DNA of 64,000 nucleotides from contig NC_064761.1 in NCBI RefSeq assembly GCF_011397635.1, positions 42,558,143 to 42,622,142 of the forward strand, given 5' to 3'. Below, piece by piece: positions 12,249-24,700 of this stretch. Within the stretch, counting starts at the first letter, position 1. Every line of letters begins with the position of its first letter. The stretch comes from Epinephelus fuscoguttatus (lineage: Eukaryota; Chordata; Actinopteri; Perciformes; Serranidae). The translations under genes were made by a program, and so were the position numbers. Under the pieces are notes generated by a model. That model was not told the DNA's origin and did no database searches. It worked only from the letters and a program-made list of their open reading frames with translations.

Positions 12249-12696
12249 AGGGATAGTGCACCCAAAAATGAAAATTCAGCCAATATCTACTCACCCATAT
12301 GCTGAGGGAGGCTCAGGTGAAGTTTTGAAACCACAAAATATCTCCATACTGCTCGTCCATAGTGATCCAAGTGTCCTGTTAGAGCTACAGGCTACAATGA
12401 GGCTAAAAACAGAGTTCAAATGACGTTTTTCCAAACAACTTTTTATGTCGGGGCTTCAGGACACTTGGATCACTACGGACGAGCAGTATGGAGATATTTT
12501 GTGGTTTCAGTTATGTGTTTTTGGACGTTTGAATCTGGGGCGCCGTCAGCCTCCATTAGGTGGAGTTGTGTTGCTACCTCCTCTCCCCTTGGATCTCTGC
12601 AAGTGATGTGAGGACTCTAAAACTTCACCTGAGCCTCCCTCGGCATATGGGTGAGTAGATAATGGCTGAATTTACATCTTTGGGTGCACTATCCCT
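12249..12696. mobile_element. PIF/Harbinger-like foldback MITE, complete (copy 2)
   Basis: Ends AGGGATAGTGCACCCAAA and its inverse TTTGGGTGCACTATCCCT, flanked by TTA at 12246-12248 and 12697-12699, the target duplication expected for PIF/Harbinger. Inversion continues inward: ATATCTACTCACCCATATG, then CACCTGA and GAAACCACAAAATATC all recur as reverse complements, so most of the 448 bp is one long hairpin. Its 63-codon frame is meaningless. Confidence 0.85.
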
Positions 12697-12699
12697 TTA

Positions 12700-13956
12700 A
12701 ATCTCCCAAATGACTGTAAGAACCAATAACAAAAATTAAATCAGGTTGACCCTGTGATTCAACTGCAAATATAAATAAATAATACATTTAAAAAGTCTCA
12801 GTACGTCAGCTTGGGCTGAGACTTTATGGGTGGGCTCATGAGCTTGATTAACATCAGCCTCAGTCAGAGCACGTTTATCAACTTGAACACATTTCAGGCA
12901 CGTTTCATTTCCCTGCACTGTTGATAACACGCAGCCACATCTTGCGATGATGAAATCAGAGGAAGGTCTGGATTGACGACTTCAAAATGCTCATGTAATG
13001 TCAAGTCTACCAAAGTTTGGTTTTCATTAAAACAGCAAATATGTGATTCATTTACCAATGAGCCAAACTGTGATATCAGTTTAGAGGGTTATATTTAGTG
13101 AACGGACGGTTTATTACTTTACAATGAAGATGTAAAGATATACAGTTATCACCTTCAGTATGTAGCTTTCCATTCTCTTATGGACAGATGTATTGTACAT
13201 TATGTCAGTCTTCAGCCTCGTTACACTATTTGAAACTGTCAGTGCCCAGAGAAGAGGATTCCACACACTTCTGACTTCTGACGTATATCCCCTGATAATA
13301 ATGAGGTTGTGATCTTTCAGAGTTGATTAGTAATCAGTAATCTATGATATGCTTTGGTCGACTGGTAATGCAACAGTGATACTTTCAAAGAAATAGGGAT
13401 GCCAAAGTCAATAAGGAAAGTATATTGGTCCACTTAGAGTTTATGAGGGGTTGGGTGTGTCTACTTGAGATGATTTAATGTTTAATCCTATCAGATGTAA
13501 AGTAGAAATAAAAGTTTAAGAACAGGAGGGGACTTAAATCTGTGAGCACGCTATGAAACAATTAGGTTTGTGAGCAGCTGTTAAACGGCAGTTTTTAATG
13601 GACACTTTGAACCTCTGAACAGGGAACAGCATCATTTGCTTTTACATAACAGTATTTAGTAAAATGTAGTAAAATTGTACTATTTACTGCTGTTTGCGTG
13701 TGTTTTTATTGAATAAAGCTTGACTGATTATTTAACCTTTCTTCTGTAGTGTATATAGGTTATATCTAAGTCAAATCCTCAAGTGGAGGGCTCACACGAT
13801 TAACACTTCCTCAGCAACAAAAGCTTACTTAGAGTTGAAGGAAATAATGTGGACAAATCTGTTTCTTGTGGTCTACGCTGATTAAAAATCTTGTACGTTT
13901 TACTAACGGAAGGCTAGTTATCGAAATCTCGAAATGAGGGCTGAATTCAAAGGAGC
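12700..13956. other. Intergenic between MITE and plpp6 3' end
   Basis: No coding exon. A minus-strand AATAAA at 13705-13710 is a possible plpp6 polyadenylation signal about 0.8 kb past the stop, if the 3' UTR runs through the repeat at 13957-14331. Confidence 0.4.
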
Positions 13957-14331
13957 AGTGTGTAAACTTTAGTGGCATCTAGTGGTAAGTTTGCGAATTG
14001 CAACCAACTTAATACCACTCTGCTCACACCTCTCTTTTCAAATGTGTATATGAACCTACAGTGGCCTTCAGGTAACGAAAAAATGCAAAAACCCTGCCCT
14101 CTCTAAAGCCAGTGTTTGGTTTGTCCTTTCTAGGCTACTGTAGAATCATGGTAGTGGAACATGCTGGGCTCAATGGAAGAGAATCTGCTCCCTGTGTTGA
14201 CATGAGGTGCTCATAAAAAGCTAATAAAAACACAGCGATTCTTATTTTCAGGCGATTACACACTAATGAAAACATAATTAGAAATGTTACATTCCATGTC
14301 AGCCGATAGATCCCCCTAAACCCTACACACT
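13957..14331. mobile_element. MITE with AGTGTGTA termini
   Basis: Left AGTGTGTA (13957-13964) and right TACACACT (14324-14331) are inverted. The interior (GGCATCTAGTGGTAAG, GCCAGTGTTTGGTTTGTCC, TTCTTATTTTCAGGCGATTA) recurs in the larger relative at 37672-38940. No clean target duplication seen. Confidence 0.65.
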
Positions 14332-14500
14332 CGCACCTTAATTGTTGGACAATAGCAGAACACAGCTGTGTTTGATAGAGCGCTCTTCTCTAGTCAAAAG
14401 ACAATTCCTCTTATATATCAGTCTAAAAGACAAAAGGTGTGCATGTGCTCTGACAATCAAGATTTAAACCGCCATCCCTCCTCCCTCTAGCCCCTCAGTG

Positions 14501-17500
14501 TTAAGCTAACTGTCCCAGCAGCCCCTGCAGGGTTTGAGGTGAAAGCCACAACATCTCTATAAGGTTATACTGGCAATAGCCCATCCAGAACCCAAACATC
14601 ACGTCAGTCACATTGTGCCGGCCCAGCAGCACTCGGCTCAGCCCCACCAGGCTGGCCCACAGCAGGACGAGGACCCTCAGTGGGGCGGCCAGCACGAGGT
14701 GAGCCAGCAGGAAGCGCCCACACATGGCGGCACGGGTGGCGTGGCCTGAAGGGAAGGAGTAGCGGTCCACGGAAAAGGTGGCGAACATGTCCATGCGGTT
14801 ATGTGCGGGCCGACGCCGACGCACCACTGCCTTAACAATGCCGACCAGGACCAGGTCCAACAGCAGGCCTGGAGGGGAAGATGGGGAAGATGAGTTATGC
14901 TGTAATCACATTAACAGAAAAGCCACTGGCAGACACTTGAATTAAATATCAAGAAACATAAAGAGAGGATTTACTGCAACCTCAATAACATCCTTGGTAC
15001 AGATTTGCACCACAAGGACAGAAACAGATTGTGAGCAAAATTAAAAATAGTTTCTTTCATTGGGATGATATAAACAAATCAGAACCAGTCTATAAAAACA
15101 ATTTGTGGTGACGGAAACTGCTGCAATACCTGCTGTAGAGCTTTGACTCTGCCTGGATCACATTTGGCCCTTACCCGCTGGGTTTGGGCCAGACTGGGCA
15201 GCTATTTCTCCAAACTTTAGCTGGGATGGGTTCACAGGTATGTATCACAAATGTCTGTCACTGCATCGAAAGTACTTTAGTTGACTTAAGCTTGCTGTGG
15301 TTCTGGCTAAGGTCGGGCTAGGACAGAAACCATGCGGGTCCATGTAGGGTCGGGCCTGCTCAAAGCTCTGATCTGCAGTTCATATTTAAAAGGCTGCCCT
15401 TCACTTGAGCAGAGAGGACTTTTCTTTGTTGCGCCGTTGCATCGAGCATATATAGAGGCTGCTTTATATACTCCAGTGCTGCAGTGCTGAAATATTAATG
15501 CAACAGTCAGGTGGCACTGAGCCAATCGCTGCTGGCAGTCCAATGAAGGGATTTCAGCAAAAATTAATATGCAACGGTTCATTTTATTCATTATTGATAA
15601 CTACTCAATGGTCCAATAACTGCTGCTGTTGAAAACTTCATAACTAGAGAGCTGCTCAGACATTTAACCAAAGCCAGGTTTGATCTGAGGTCAGTATTTA
15701 GTCCATGACAGAATCCTGACGACACAGTGACTCACAAAAACTTGTGATGAGGTGGGACCTTCTTAATACTTACCTGTTTTAAATGCACAATAATACAATT
15801 AAATACTTGTTAAAAGCTGGTCTACGGGTCTGTAGATACAAACTGTCCATGCAGAGGACCAGAGGCTGTCTCTGACTAACATCAGGCATTCAAGAAGGTT
15901 GACTGTTAAATATTAAATGACAACTGAAAGATGTCTGGTGGCAAAATAAATCTTTATCCAATACTTTTAACCTTCCGTGCACCCTTGGACCTCTCCTCCC
16001 TGCTGCAGCTTTATCTACTGAGAACAGAGAGAGAGCTCCCACTCTACATGCACAATCATTCAATGCCTCTTAAATGCAGCTTTTGTTGCAGCCCACTTGG
16101 CAGCAGCCATAAAAACGTAACAGAGGTGGAACGTTCGGTTAATCATTCAATACAATCAGGACTTGAGAACCTAAGCAACAAACTGCTTTGTCAATATTTT
16201 GGTTCCTGACATAACATTTCTGACAAACTACTAACCACTACAAAATCTAAAAACAGAAAGCAAAGAGAAATATTCAGAACAAGTTGCAGGAGCCCAATGT
16301 TGCATCTTCAAACTGATGTAACACGGAAAGAAGCAGCAAATCCTCACATCTGAGATACTGACACCAGAGACTGCTCAGCTTTTTCATTAAGCCACTGTCT
16401 TGAAAGATTAATCATCTATCAGAACTGGTGTCAATGACTTATCGAGGAATCAACTTTCAGCACTAGCTAATACTGACACGCATTCCACCAAATCTCTGAC
16501 AGATCACAGACAGGTGCTGATCAGGTTCCCACTCTTCTTAAGAAAACATTTTCCAGGACTTTCCAGGACATTTTTCTTGACAAAACAGGACAGCACTTGC
16601 TCACAAACAGTTGTAGTATTTACCGGTAGGCCTTACATCATCGACACATTTTACCTCAGTTATATTCCTCCCTTTTTTAATGATGCAGGGTTCACGATGA
16701 AGTGTCTCAGATTCATTACAACCAACCGCTTCAACTGCTAACTGTACAATACGGTCATCTGGCCTATTCCTTTTGTTTGACGTCAATGGGTTTTTAATTC
16801 AGTTTAAGGTCAATTTACTACACTAAAGTCAAGCCAGCTGCAGCCGCTGCACAGCAGTGACGTTAGTTTTGAGTTGGATATTTAACGGCCATTCCCTCCA
16901 GACCCGGCAGCAGCGTCTTAGTTTCAGTTTCACCTGACGTTGGCAGTAGGAGGACGGTCAGCTCCCCTCCCAGCTCTCCCTGTTTACTGCCAGGGCCTGA
17001 CACGGACCATCAACTGTACTATGAATAAAACCCTGTGCACGTGCACGTCCATGTCTACCATGGAAATTCAATGTGAAAAGTACGTCCGAGCCTTGACAAG
17101 CATCTTTCAGGGTAGGGATGACAACTTGCAGGAAGCTACTGGTTGCATGACAACTAGTGACACCGCAAGAGTGTCGCAGGAATTACATTCTGTCATCAAA
17201 GCTTGTGCTGTTTGCTTAAGTTAGCGATTTTGGTGGACATCTCGCAACTGCACTTTTCCAGCGCGACTCAATCATATGCTGGCTCCCTAAATTAGCAGTG
17301 AGTCATCCAAACTGTTTCAAACACAATATGCACCTGTAGGGGATCTGAATGACTAAGTTCAATTAAAGCTTTCCAGGACAACGAAGATAGTTTCCAGGAT
17401 ATTTACTCATTTTAATTATATTCCAGGTGTTTCCATGACAGCAAAACTTGCACTAGCTAGAACCAAGTTTTCCAGGACACATTGGAACCCTGAGAAAGTG

Positions 17501-20303
17501 TTCATTACAGCTTCTCTACTCTGAGCAACATGCACAACACAGACTTACCTCGGCCTGCCTCATAATTACTGAGGCACCTACCCCGTTATTCAATTCACAC
17601 CAAAAGAAAACCATTCATTACAAAAACAGAAAAGAAAACAGGTCTAATGCTCATATTGTACAAAACTGCAAAGCTGTCATTATGGATTTGTGTTACAGGG
17701 CAAAACAACCTGATCTCTGAAATTGAGAAAGGAGACGCACAAATCCTCTTTCTGGAACAATAGGCTAATCTTGACATACAAAGTGCATGCCCGTGTGAAC
17801 TTATGGGTTTCGGAGAAGAAAGTTCAAATGAGGGGAGCCTGCTAGCATCCAGCATGTGCTTTACCTTGTTACAGATTTGTACTGGCTGCTAAAGGAATAC
17901 TTCACCCACAGAATTATCATTTGTATATCAATTACTCACCCTGTGTTACGCTGAAATAGAAAACAACAATGACATATATTGTTAAATTGCAGCACAAGAG
18001 GCCACGTTTAACAACAAGACTTTGAAGCACTTTTGCATTAACCATCTCAGGGTGCTCTCAGACCTAGAGTTCACTTGTTTTGGTCCGAATCAGGGACTAA
18101 TTTTGTTACATTGCCTAGAGTTGGTTCGTGTTCTCACGGCAGCATTTACAAGAGGACCAGATCAAATGCCTTGTGTGAGGAAGCTGCTCTTGATTGGTCA
18201 GAATTTCCATGTGGGAAAAATCCAGGAAGTAAAGCAAACGTTGAAGAAGAGTACACTTGCAAGATAAATGTGACACTTTCTAATGTCACAATGGAGGGAC
18301 AACTACGCAGGTTGATTTTAGCGCTGCTCATCGTGGACTATATTGCTGTCATTGTTCATTTTAGTCAAAGCATACAGTTTGAAAACGAGGCAAACGCGGC
18401 TCCAACTAGAAAACAATGTTTTGATGCATTGGATGTGCTGAATGTGCATATTAAGGCAGTACAGGAGGAGGTGCACATTAATAATCCTCCAGGACTGTAA
18501 CATGCTCATGTTTAACCCAAACAATGTGCCATGTGACTGCAGTTGCTTCGGATTGATGTTCTCACCACAAACGAACTGTCACCGGACTGAGACCACCTCT
18601 TCAAGAAGGTCTTGGTTCGGTTGTTTTGGTGCACACCTGAGTGTGATTGCTGTGTTCACATTTGCACACATGAACCGCACTGAGGGGGCAAACCTTGAGT
18701 TCGATTGAACCAAACCAAACAGGGCAGGTGTGAAAGCACCCTCACACACGGACAAGTAGTGTGGCTGGGCAAATCAATAGAATGCATGAGCAGAGGTCAA
18801 ACACTTGCCCATACGCACTACTTGGACGTGCAAATATTTTAAATGGTAGCGTTTTGGTGACTTGGAGAGACTTGGACTATACTGCACAAGTTGTGTGAGT
18901 GTTTCTAAATGGAGATTTTGATATAGTTTTGCTGTTGTTAAACAGGGCCCCTGTTTACTTCAGTTTATAAAGAACTTTCTGCTGTTGGATTCTTTGTTCT
19001 TCGTGCGAGAAAACAAAGTTTTCTTTGTGACTTCAAAGTAACACGAGGTGAGTAACTGATACACAAATGATCATTTTGTGGGTGAAGTATTCCTTTAACT
19101 GACACAATCCATGTGAAACTGAATTTCTGTTTTTAAATCAATTTTGGGATGCCTTTGCTGTGTGTCTGATAAAGTGCAGACCAGTGTGAGCTTCATGTTG
19201 AGTCCATCAAAGTTAAACCTGACTTGCAGCTCTCCTTCAGGCCACTGAGCTTCACTCAGGCTGAGACCACCCTAATAAAAACAAGACAGCAGAGAACATT
19301 TGGTGAATGAAGCATGACGTGTTTTGATTCAGATGGACCTGCACTGCAGCTCACACTGATCAACACCTTGCTTTTCTGAAAAATCTTGAAACCAATCTCA
19401 TCCCTTCCTCATTGTACATACTTCAGTGTGTCAGTCAGGCAGCTTATTTGGAGCCGGCTGCCGCAGTAGCTGCAAACACAGGTGGATTAAGGCCAGAATG
19501 AACAACAGGTGTCATCTGTATGTGAGAATATGCCAGTACTGGTGAAGGAAAGACAAAATGGGTCAGAAAATGAACATAAATAGTCATGGAGGGTGGGATC
19601 ACCTGTGAGATCTGACAGAAGAGGCGCACATGGGAGGGAGGAGGGAGGAGCTGGGGGACGTGAGTGACACAAATACTGCATCTCAGCCAAGCTCAGCCAG
19701 TGGTACCACGAGACCTGTCTGCACAGGCGTAAGTAAAGCTGTCTCTGCGTTAATGTGCTCCTACAGGGAGACACAGCGTGACAACATATGGAGGAACAGA
19801 AATAGTTTACCCATGAGGAGGTTGAGCATGACTTCTTGTCCTGCGGCGCTGTCACTCTTGTACAAACAGTAGGCGGACCCAGCCAGCCAGGGGATGCCAT
19901 GTCCCGATATCTCTATCAGTTTCATTAGCGGGCGCACACTCCCCCAGGACGAGTCCTCACAGGCACACACCCCCAAGCGCTTAGACATCCACAGGTCGAT
20001 GGCGAGGAGCGAGCTGAGCGCTACGCGGATAAAAGAGGGGTTGAGCCGTATACCGTCCTCTTCTGCCAGCCCCTGGCCGCTCCCAGAGCCCGTGGAGGAG
20101 CTGGATCCCCGGCGCCGAGTGGGGCTCTCCGAGGCTCGCAGGCGGGCGGTGGTCGGGTCGGATCCCTGCCGCTGGAGGAGAAGCGGCGGCGAGGACCGGT
20201 TCAGCGGCTTCGTCAGCGACATGAACTCGTAACGGCCGTTGGAGCTGCCGAGCACCGGGCTTCCTCCGCTGCGACCGGGGTTTTTAGCTTTAGGAGAAGG
20301 CAT
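14501..20303 (-). CDS. plpp6: Polyisoprenoid/presqualene diphosphate phosphatase PLPP6 (PAP2 superfamily), two exons
   Basis: Exons 20303-19811 (493 nt) and 14868-14501 (368 nt), joined in phase 1, give 286 residues; human PLPP6 is close to this size. The family removes phosphate from presqualene and isoprenoid diphosphates at the ER/nuclear envelope. The N-terminal third is Ser/Arg-rich and carries the family-specific ARLRASESP. Membrane segments follow, with the PAP2 triad: K177...R184-P (KAVVRRRRP), SFPSGH (202-207) and [12 protein letters not shown] (242-253), so catalytic His207, His249 and Asp253 are present. Donor CATGG|GTAAAC and acceptor CCCCTCCAG|GCCTG restore [12 protein letters not shown] across the joint. 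The 4.9 kb intron is packed with transposons. As I recall it the mammalian gene has one exon, so the intron is notable. It diverges from prdx6 with a shared 5' region. Confidence 0.92.
14880..17880. other. plpp6 intron, transposon-poor part
   Basis: No exon supported on either strand. Frames at 15307-15591, 15931-16209 and 16514-16741 lack domains. Some AT-rich and T/C-rich tracts; possible old repeats I cannot name. Confidence 0.4.
17892..19095. mobile_element. Non-autonomous DNA transposon with about 60 bp terminal inverted repeats (host of a nested element)
   Basis: Left end AAGGAATACTTCACCCACA and right end (inverse) match over about 60 bases, continuing ATCATTTGTATATCAATTACTCACC. Flanking TA on both sides suggests a TA target. 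A second transposon sits inside at 18050-18741. Confidence 0.8.
18050..18741. mobile_element. Transposon nested within 17892-19095, 3 bp target duplication TCA
   Basis: Ends GGGTGCTCTCAGACCT and inverse AGGTGTGAAAGCACCC, flanked by TCA at 18047-18049 and 18742-18744. The interior holds an open frame at 18291-18500 (69 residues, starting [13 protein letters not shown]) that I do not recognise. Confidence 0.7.
19097..19275 (-). other. Short open frame after a splice-acceptor-like site, unassigned
   Basis: On the minus strand a TTTTTATTAG acceptor-like site precedes 59 codons open to TAA (start [19 protein letters not shown]). It abuts the transposon end at 19095. It does not continue the plpp6 frame from exon 1 (that frame hits TGA). 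Length is within chance expectation. Could be a relic exon or nothing. Confidence 0.2.
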
Positions 20304-21796
20304 TTCACCTGTTAACCTGCTAACGTAGTCGGGTGTGATGTAGTTGACGCGCAGTGGTAAATTCTCTGCAGTGCTGTGCCGGTTGTCGCTCCTTTAATTC
20401 ATCTGTTGTACGTTTCAAAATTCTTATCACGTCCTGAAACATTGAGCTGAATCGCCATCTTTGTTGTTCTCCGCGCAAAGGTTCCTGGGAAATTGTGTTT
20501 TTCTGGAAATGCGCGCGTGAACGGCGTCTTCTGACTCTTCTGTCTCTGTAAGCGCACTTTGAATTTCCCCAAAATAGAGAATGAATACAATAAAATGCAC
20601 TAACATAGTTGGAGACGTTTTCTCATCCAAGTTTTTTCTGACCTAAGCACCCAAATAATCACTTTGTGCCTTAGTGGATGTTCTCTGTGACTGATGTAAC
20701 AATTCAGCGGCCAAATCGGCTGTGAAGAGGAGAGGAGAGGAGAGGAGGGGGGCATCCCACTTAGCAAAATGAACAAAGTGCCTCCCCCTTGTTCACCATC
20801 TCTCTCCATCTTCCGGTTGGACCCAGACGCAGTCCGGGTGCTGCTCCTCTGTTCTCGGCCCTGTGTGAATGCAATGCAGTGACAGCATTACCCTCCATTT
20901 ACATGATGCACCTGCAGTCGTGTGGAGCCGGGACGATAATTACGCATTGTAAAAAATGCCCAAGCAGAGTAGAGGCCAGATGCGTAAAACTCTGCAGAAT
21001 CATGACTAAAACAGTGTGAACGTACAAAGACAGAAACATGCACAAGTACTCTGTTCCTCGGATTTATAACGTCTGTTTAAACTTATACTCGGTCTGTTAA
21101 TCACCTCCTTCTCACATTACCTGCACCTGACCTGAAGTCTGCATGAGGTGCGCACATTCTCATCGCGCATTCGTCCTCTGTGAACATCTGTTTATGTGAA
21201 GGAAAAGGAGAACACATGCTTTTTGTGCGTGCCTTGTTGTCTGGCCTAAGGTGATGTAGAGCGGAAAAAAGTCGCGATGTTGTGAGTAGAGTAGGAATCC
21301 ACATGGCGCGCGTAAGAGCGCACGGAGGGCGCATAGGCACACATTACACACAGTGAATTTATGTTGGAGGAGCATGATGCAGGGACATTTGTTACACACT
21401 GCGGCAGTCCCAGAGACTCGTGTAAACCAGCTTGTGGCGCAGATAATGTCTCTCTATGAAGATGACTGTGTGTGCGTAAAGTGCCCAGAGCTGACAGCGT
21501 GTCACTGGTCACCAAATGAGTGTTGGGACTTGATTGTGATTTGCAAAACGATGACTTGGCCCCACCTCTGGCTTTTATACACTTCTTTGCGTTTCTGCTT
21601 GAACACTGTTGCTGCTGTTTTAATAAAGTTGTACAAAAAAAACCCAACTCTTCCCTGGTTGGTCGCATGGATTACATCACAGAAGTTAATCCCGCCTCTA
21701 TCCGGGTCCATTCAAGAGGTCCTGATCACTCCAGACCAGCCTGCAGGTCGCCCCTCTTCCTTCTTCCTGTGTCTGAGCTGCAGAGAAGAGCCCACC
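20304..21796. promoter_or_regulatory. Divergent plpp6/prdx6 intergenic promoter region
   Basis: Start codons of plpp6 (minus) and prdx6 (plus) face away from each other 1.5 kb apart. The plpp6 side (20304-20560) and the preceding exon are CpG-rich. A GGAGAGGAGAGGAG purine tract lies at 20728-20748. No coding exon is supported in this interval. Both promoters must lie here, but whether any element is shared is inference. Confidence 0.6.
21551..21560 (+). promoter_or_regulatory. Candidate antioxidant response element of prdx6
   Basis: ATGACTTGGC fits the core RTGACnnnGC recognised by NRF2/small MAF. It lies about 240 bases before the prdx6 ATG. PRDX6 is a known NRF2 target in mammals; that this site works is inference. 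Confidence 0.4.
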
Positions 21797-24700
21797 ATGC
21801 CTGGACTTCTGCTGGGAGACGAGTTCCCCAACTTCGAGGCCGACACCACCATCGGCAGGATCAAGTTCCACGATTTCCTGGGCAGCTCGTAAGTGCGCGA
21901 GCTCACCGGACAGGCATCACATTGCTGACTTAATGTGTTTTAATCGGAGTTGTGAATCATGTTGTAGCAGTGCAGCATTTGATGGAGCCACGGGGAGCTG
22001 GTGGTGCGCGCGCTTGTTGTCGCACTGAGAGGCTTGACGCTGATCTGAGTGCGGATTAATTCTCAAAAGCTCAAAAGCTCAGGCGCATGATTTCATAGAG
22101 ATCTGACACACCAGTGTGTGATCCATCTGTGACTGTCATGCGACACCTGCTGGCTGACACAGATAGGGTTACACAAGCATGACTGTTCGATTAGAAACTG
22201 ATCAGAAATACGATATATAACACACAATATGTCTGTGTTATGAAAGCTTATGAAGCTGAACATAGAGCTGACCTAGCTGCAGACTGAAAGGACATCAGTG
22301 GCAGCAGGGCTTCTTTATTTTCAGTTATCTGCTCTGGCACATTCATTAGTCAGGTGTGAGCACAGGCAGCACAAGGCCTGTATTGTGTTGGTGTGTGTGA
22401 ACTTGGAGCCGTGCCTCAGGGCTTGCATCCCCTCTGGTATCTAACCCTGTTGGGCCCAGCTGGTTTTTATGCCAGCAGAGAGAAAGGAATAGTATGACAT
22501 GCATTACAGCCAAACACACACATGCAGCCTGCGGTGGGACAGGGCAGACTTTACAATGCTCCAACTAAGTGCTATTTGAATCATTTTCACATGGATAGAT
22601 TTACCTGTTCTGATCTAGCAACATATTCCAAAAACGTTTCTACAAATTAGATTCTGCTTTTTTGACAGTGCGTATTGTATCTCATGATTTGAATACAGTA
22701 TTTCAGGATTTGTTTCCTTATCCTGACGGTTGAGCTCAGTGGTGCAGCAGGCCCTGATCTCCAAACTGGCATAACCTGCCATGATTATAAGGAGACTACC
22801 TACCAGTAGATGGGCGTTAACTTCTTTCCTAACTTAATGGGAGTAGATTTTGGACTGTGAAACGCTGTTATCTGTTGACAGTGTGCCCCAGTTTTAGGGC
22901 CTATTGTGTTTGTCAGCAGCGCTTGGTTGAGCTTGTTTTCTGCTGGCGCTGTCCAAGAGGAAGTTGCAACCTGCCAATCCCAGCAGGGCAAAAAACAACT
23001 TTTTACAGACACATTTGAAGCCTGTGAGTGGTGTTCATATCCAAAATACATTGTGATTTATCACTTGTCTGAGAGTAGCCCATATTTGGACTGTGTTGTT
23101 TAATGTGAATTTATAGGCTGAGTCTTTGCTGCAAAAAAGCTTTTTACTCCTTGTTAATGTTTAAATCAACATCAGCGTTTGCACACATCCCTCTTACAAA
23201 CTGTGTCCAGGGTAGGGCTGCAACAATTAGTCGACTAATCGGTTTGAGTCATTTTTCATAGAAAAGTTCTATAAAAGTACCCAAAATACTCTTACTGCAG
23301 CTTCTTCTGTTCAAATATTGGCAGCTTTACACACTCTCCCATGACGGTGAATTAAAACCCTTTGGCGTGAGTATGAAACAAGACATTAGATGACATCATT
23401 TTGGGGTTTGGGGGAGACAGACTGACATTTTTCAACACAATAAGACTGTTCCATCTAATCAGGACTTCTGGTCACCCCACAATCAGGTGATCACAATGCC
23501 TGTGAGGAGCAACTCTTTTCTGTTGCGTCCACATCATGTGATAACACATCGAACACACTGAAGAGGAAATCCACATAAATCATGTGAGGCACAAAACTCA
23601 TGTGATTCAAGGGTGAGTTATCCTTTAAAAGACCAAAGATTTCAAGAGTTTCGTGCTCGTCTAGTCCATCTCACTCTTCGACCTCCTCATCGTCGCAGCA
23701 TTTTTAGTGCGCAGCTGGATCTGATGTTTCGAGCTGGAGTCTGCCAGATTCACAGACACCTGTTGCTGCAATCTGCGGCTGGAATTTCCTCCACTGAGAC
23801 TAAATGTTCTCTACTTGTGCTCTTGAGCCTTAAATTGTAGATTGTGTGGGAAACATGGGTGGATCCAGACATAAATGTACAACCACAACAGACACAATAC
23901 AGAAACTACATGATATGTAATGTGCATTAAATACTTAGACACATGGGAGCAGAACTTATTTCAACTACGTGCAGGTTTGATCTTTAGTTTACTGAATTGC
24001 TAACTGCTCCATAAACTCCAAACTTTTGCAAGGTCTTAGATATGAACACGTGAATGTTTGATGATTATGGCCTCATTTGCTTCTCCTAGTAATTTTTTGT
24101 TTGTGTTGTGCAACAGAGCAAAGACCTTATTGTGTTCTGCCTGTTTTCCTCTGTAGATGGGGTATCCTGTTCTCCCACCCAAAAGACTTCACCCCTGTCT
24201 GCACCACTGAGCTCGCCCGTGCCGCTAAGCTCAGCGAAGAGTTCAAGAAGCGAGATGTAAAGATGATTGCCTTGTCCATTGACGGTGTCGAGGATCACCG
24301 CAACTGGAGCAAGGTGGGGGATGCACATTCACTCACACATACTGTATTCCTCTACTGTGACCTGTGGTGTGTAGGAGGTGAAAGGATAAGTTTGTTAGCA
24401 GGCCAGATAACTGTGGGTGGAGTGGGTAAACTTTTATTGTGTAACAGCAGCATTTTAAAGCTTGCATGTGGCTTATGATTAAGAAACACTCCCAGTAGTG
24501 TCATAAGTCACTGCTTGTTGTCCAGTTTCCTGAATTCAAAGTCCTCCCAGTCTGACCAAAACCAAACTCATTCAGTGTCTTTTTTTGAAATCCCCAAGGA
24601 CTGTATCCACTAAACATCCCAGGGCTGACAGTTTCTCCTAACTTGTTGAGTCAGGCGAAACTCCTACAAATAAAGGGTGTGTCAGCTCTTACTTTAGGAC

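Noticed and set aside
19630-20232. Plus-strand frames opposite plpp6 exon 1
   Set aside because: Mirror frames of a GC-rich exon; the minus strand has clear PLPP6 similarity.
21353-21933. Upstream frames continuous with prdx6 exon 1
   Set aside because: Run through the promoter/5' UTR; the normal PRDX6 start MPGLLLGD is at 21797.
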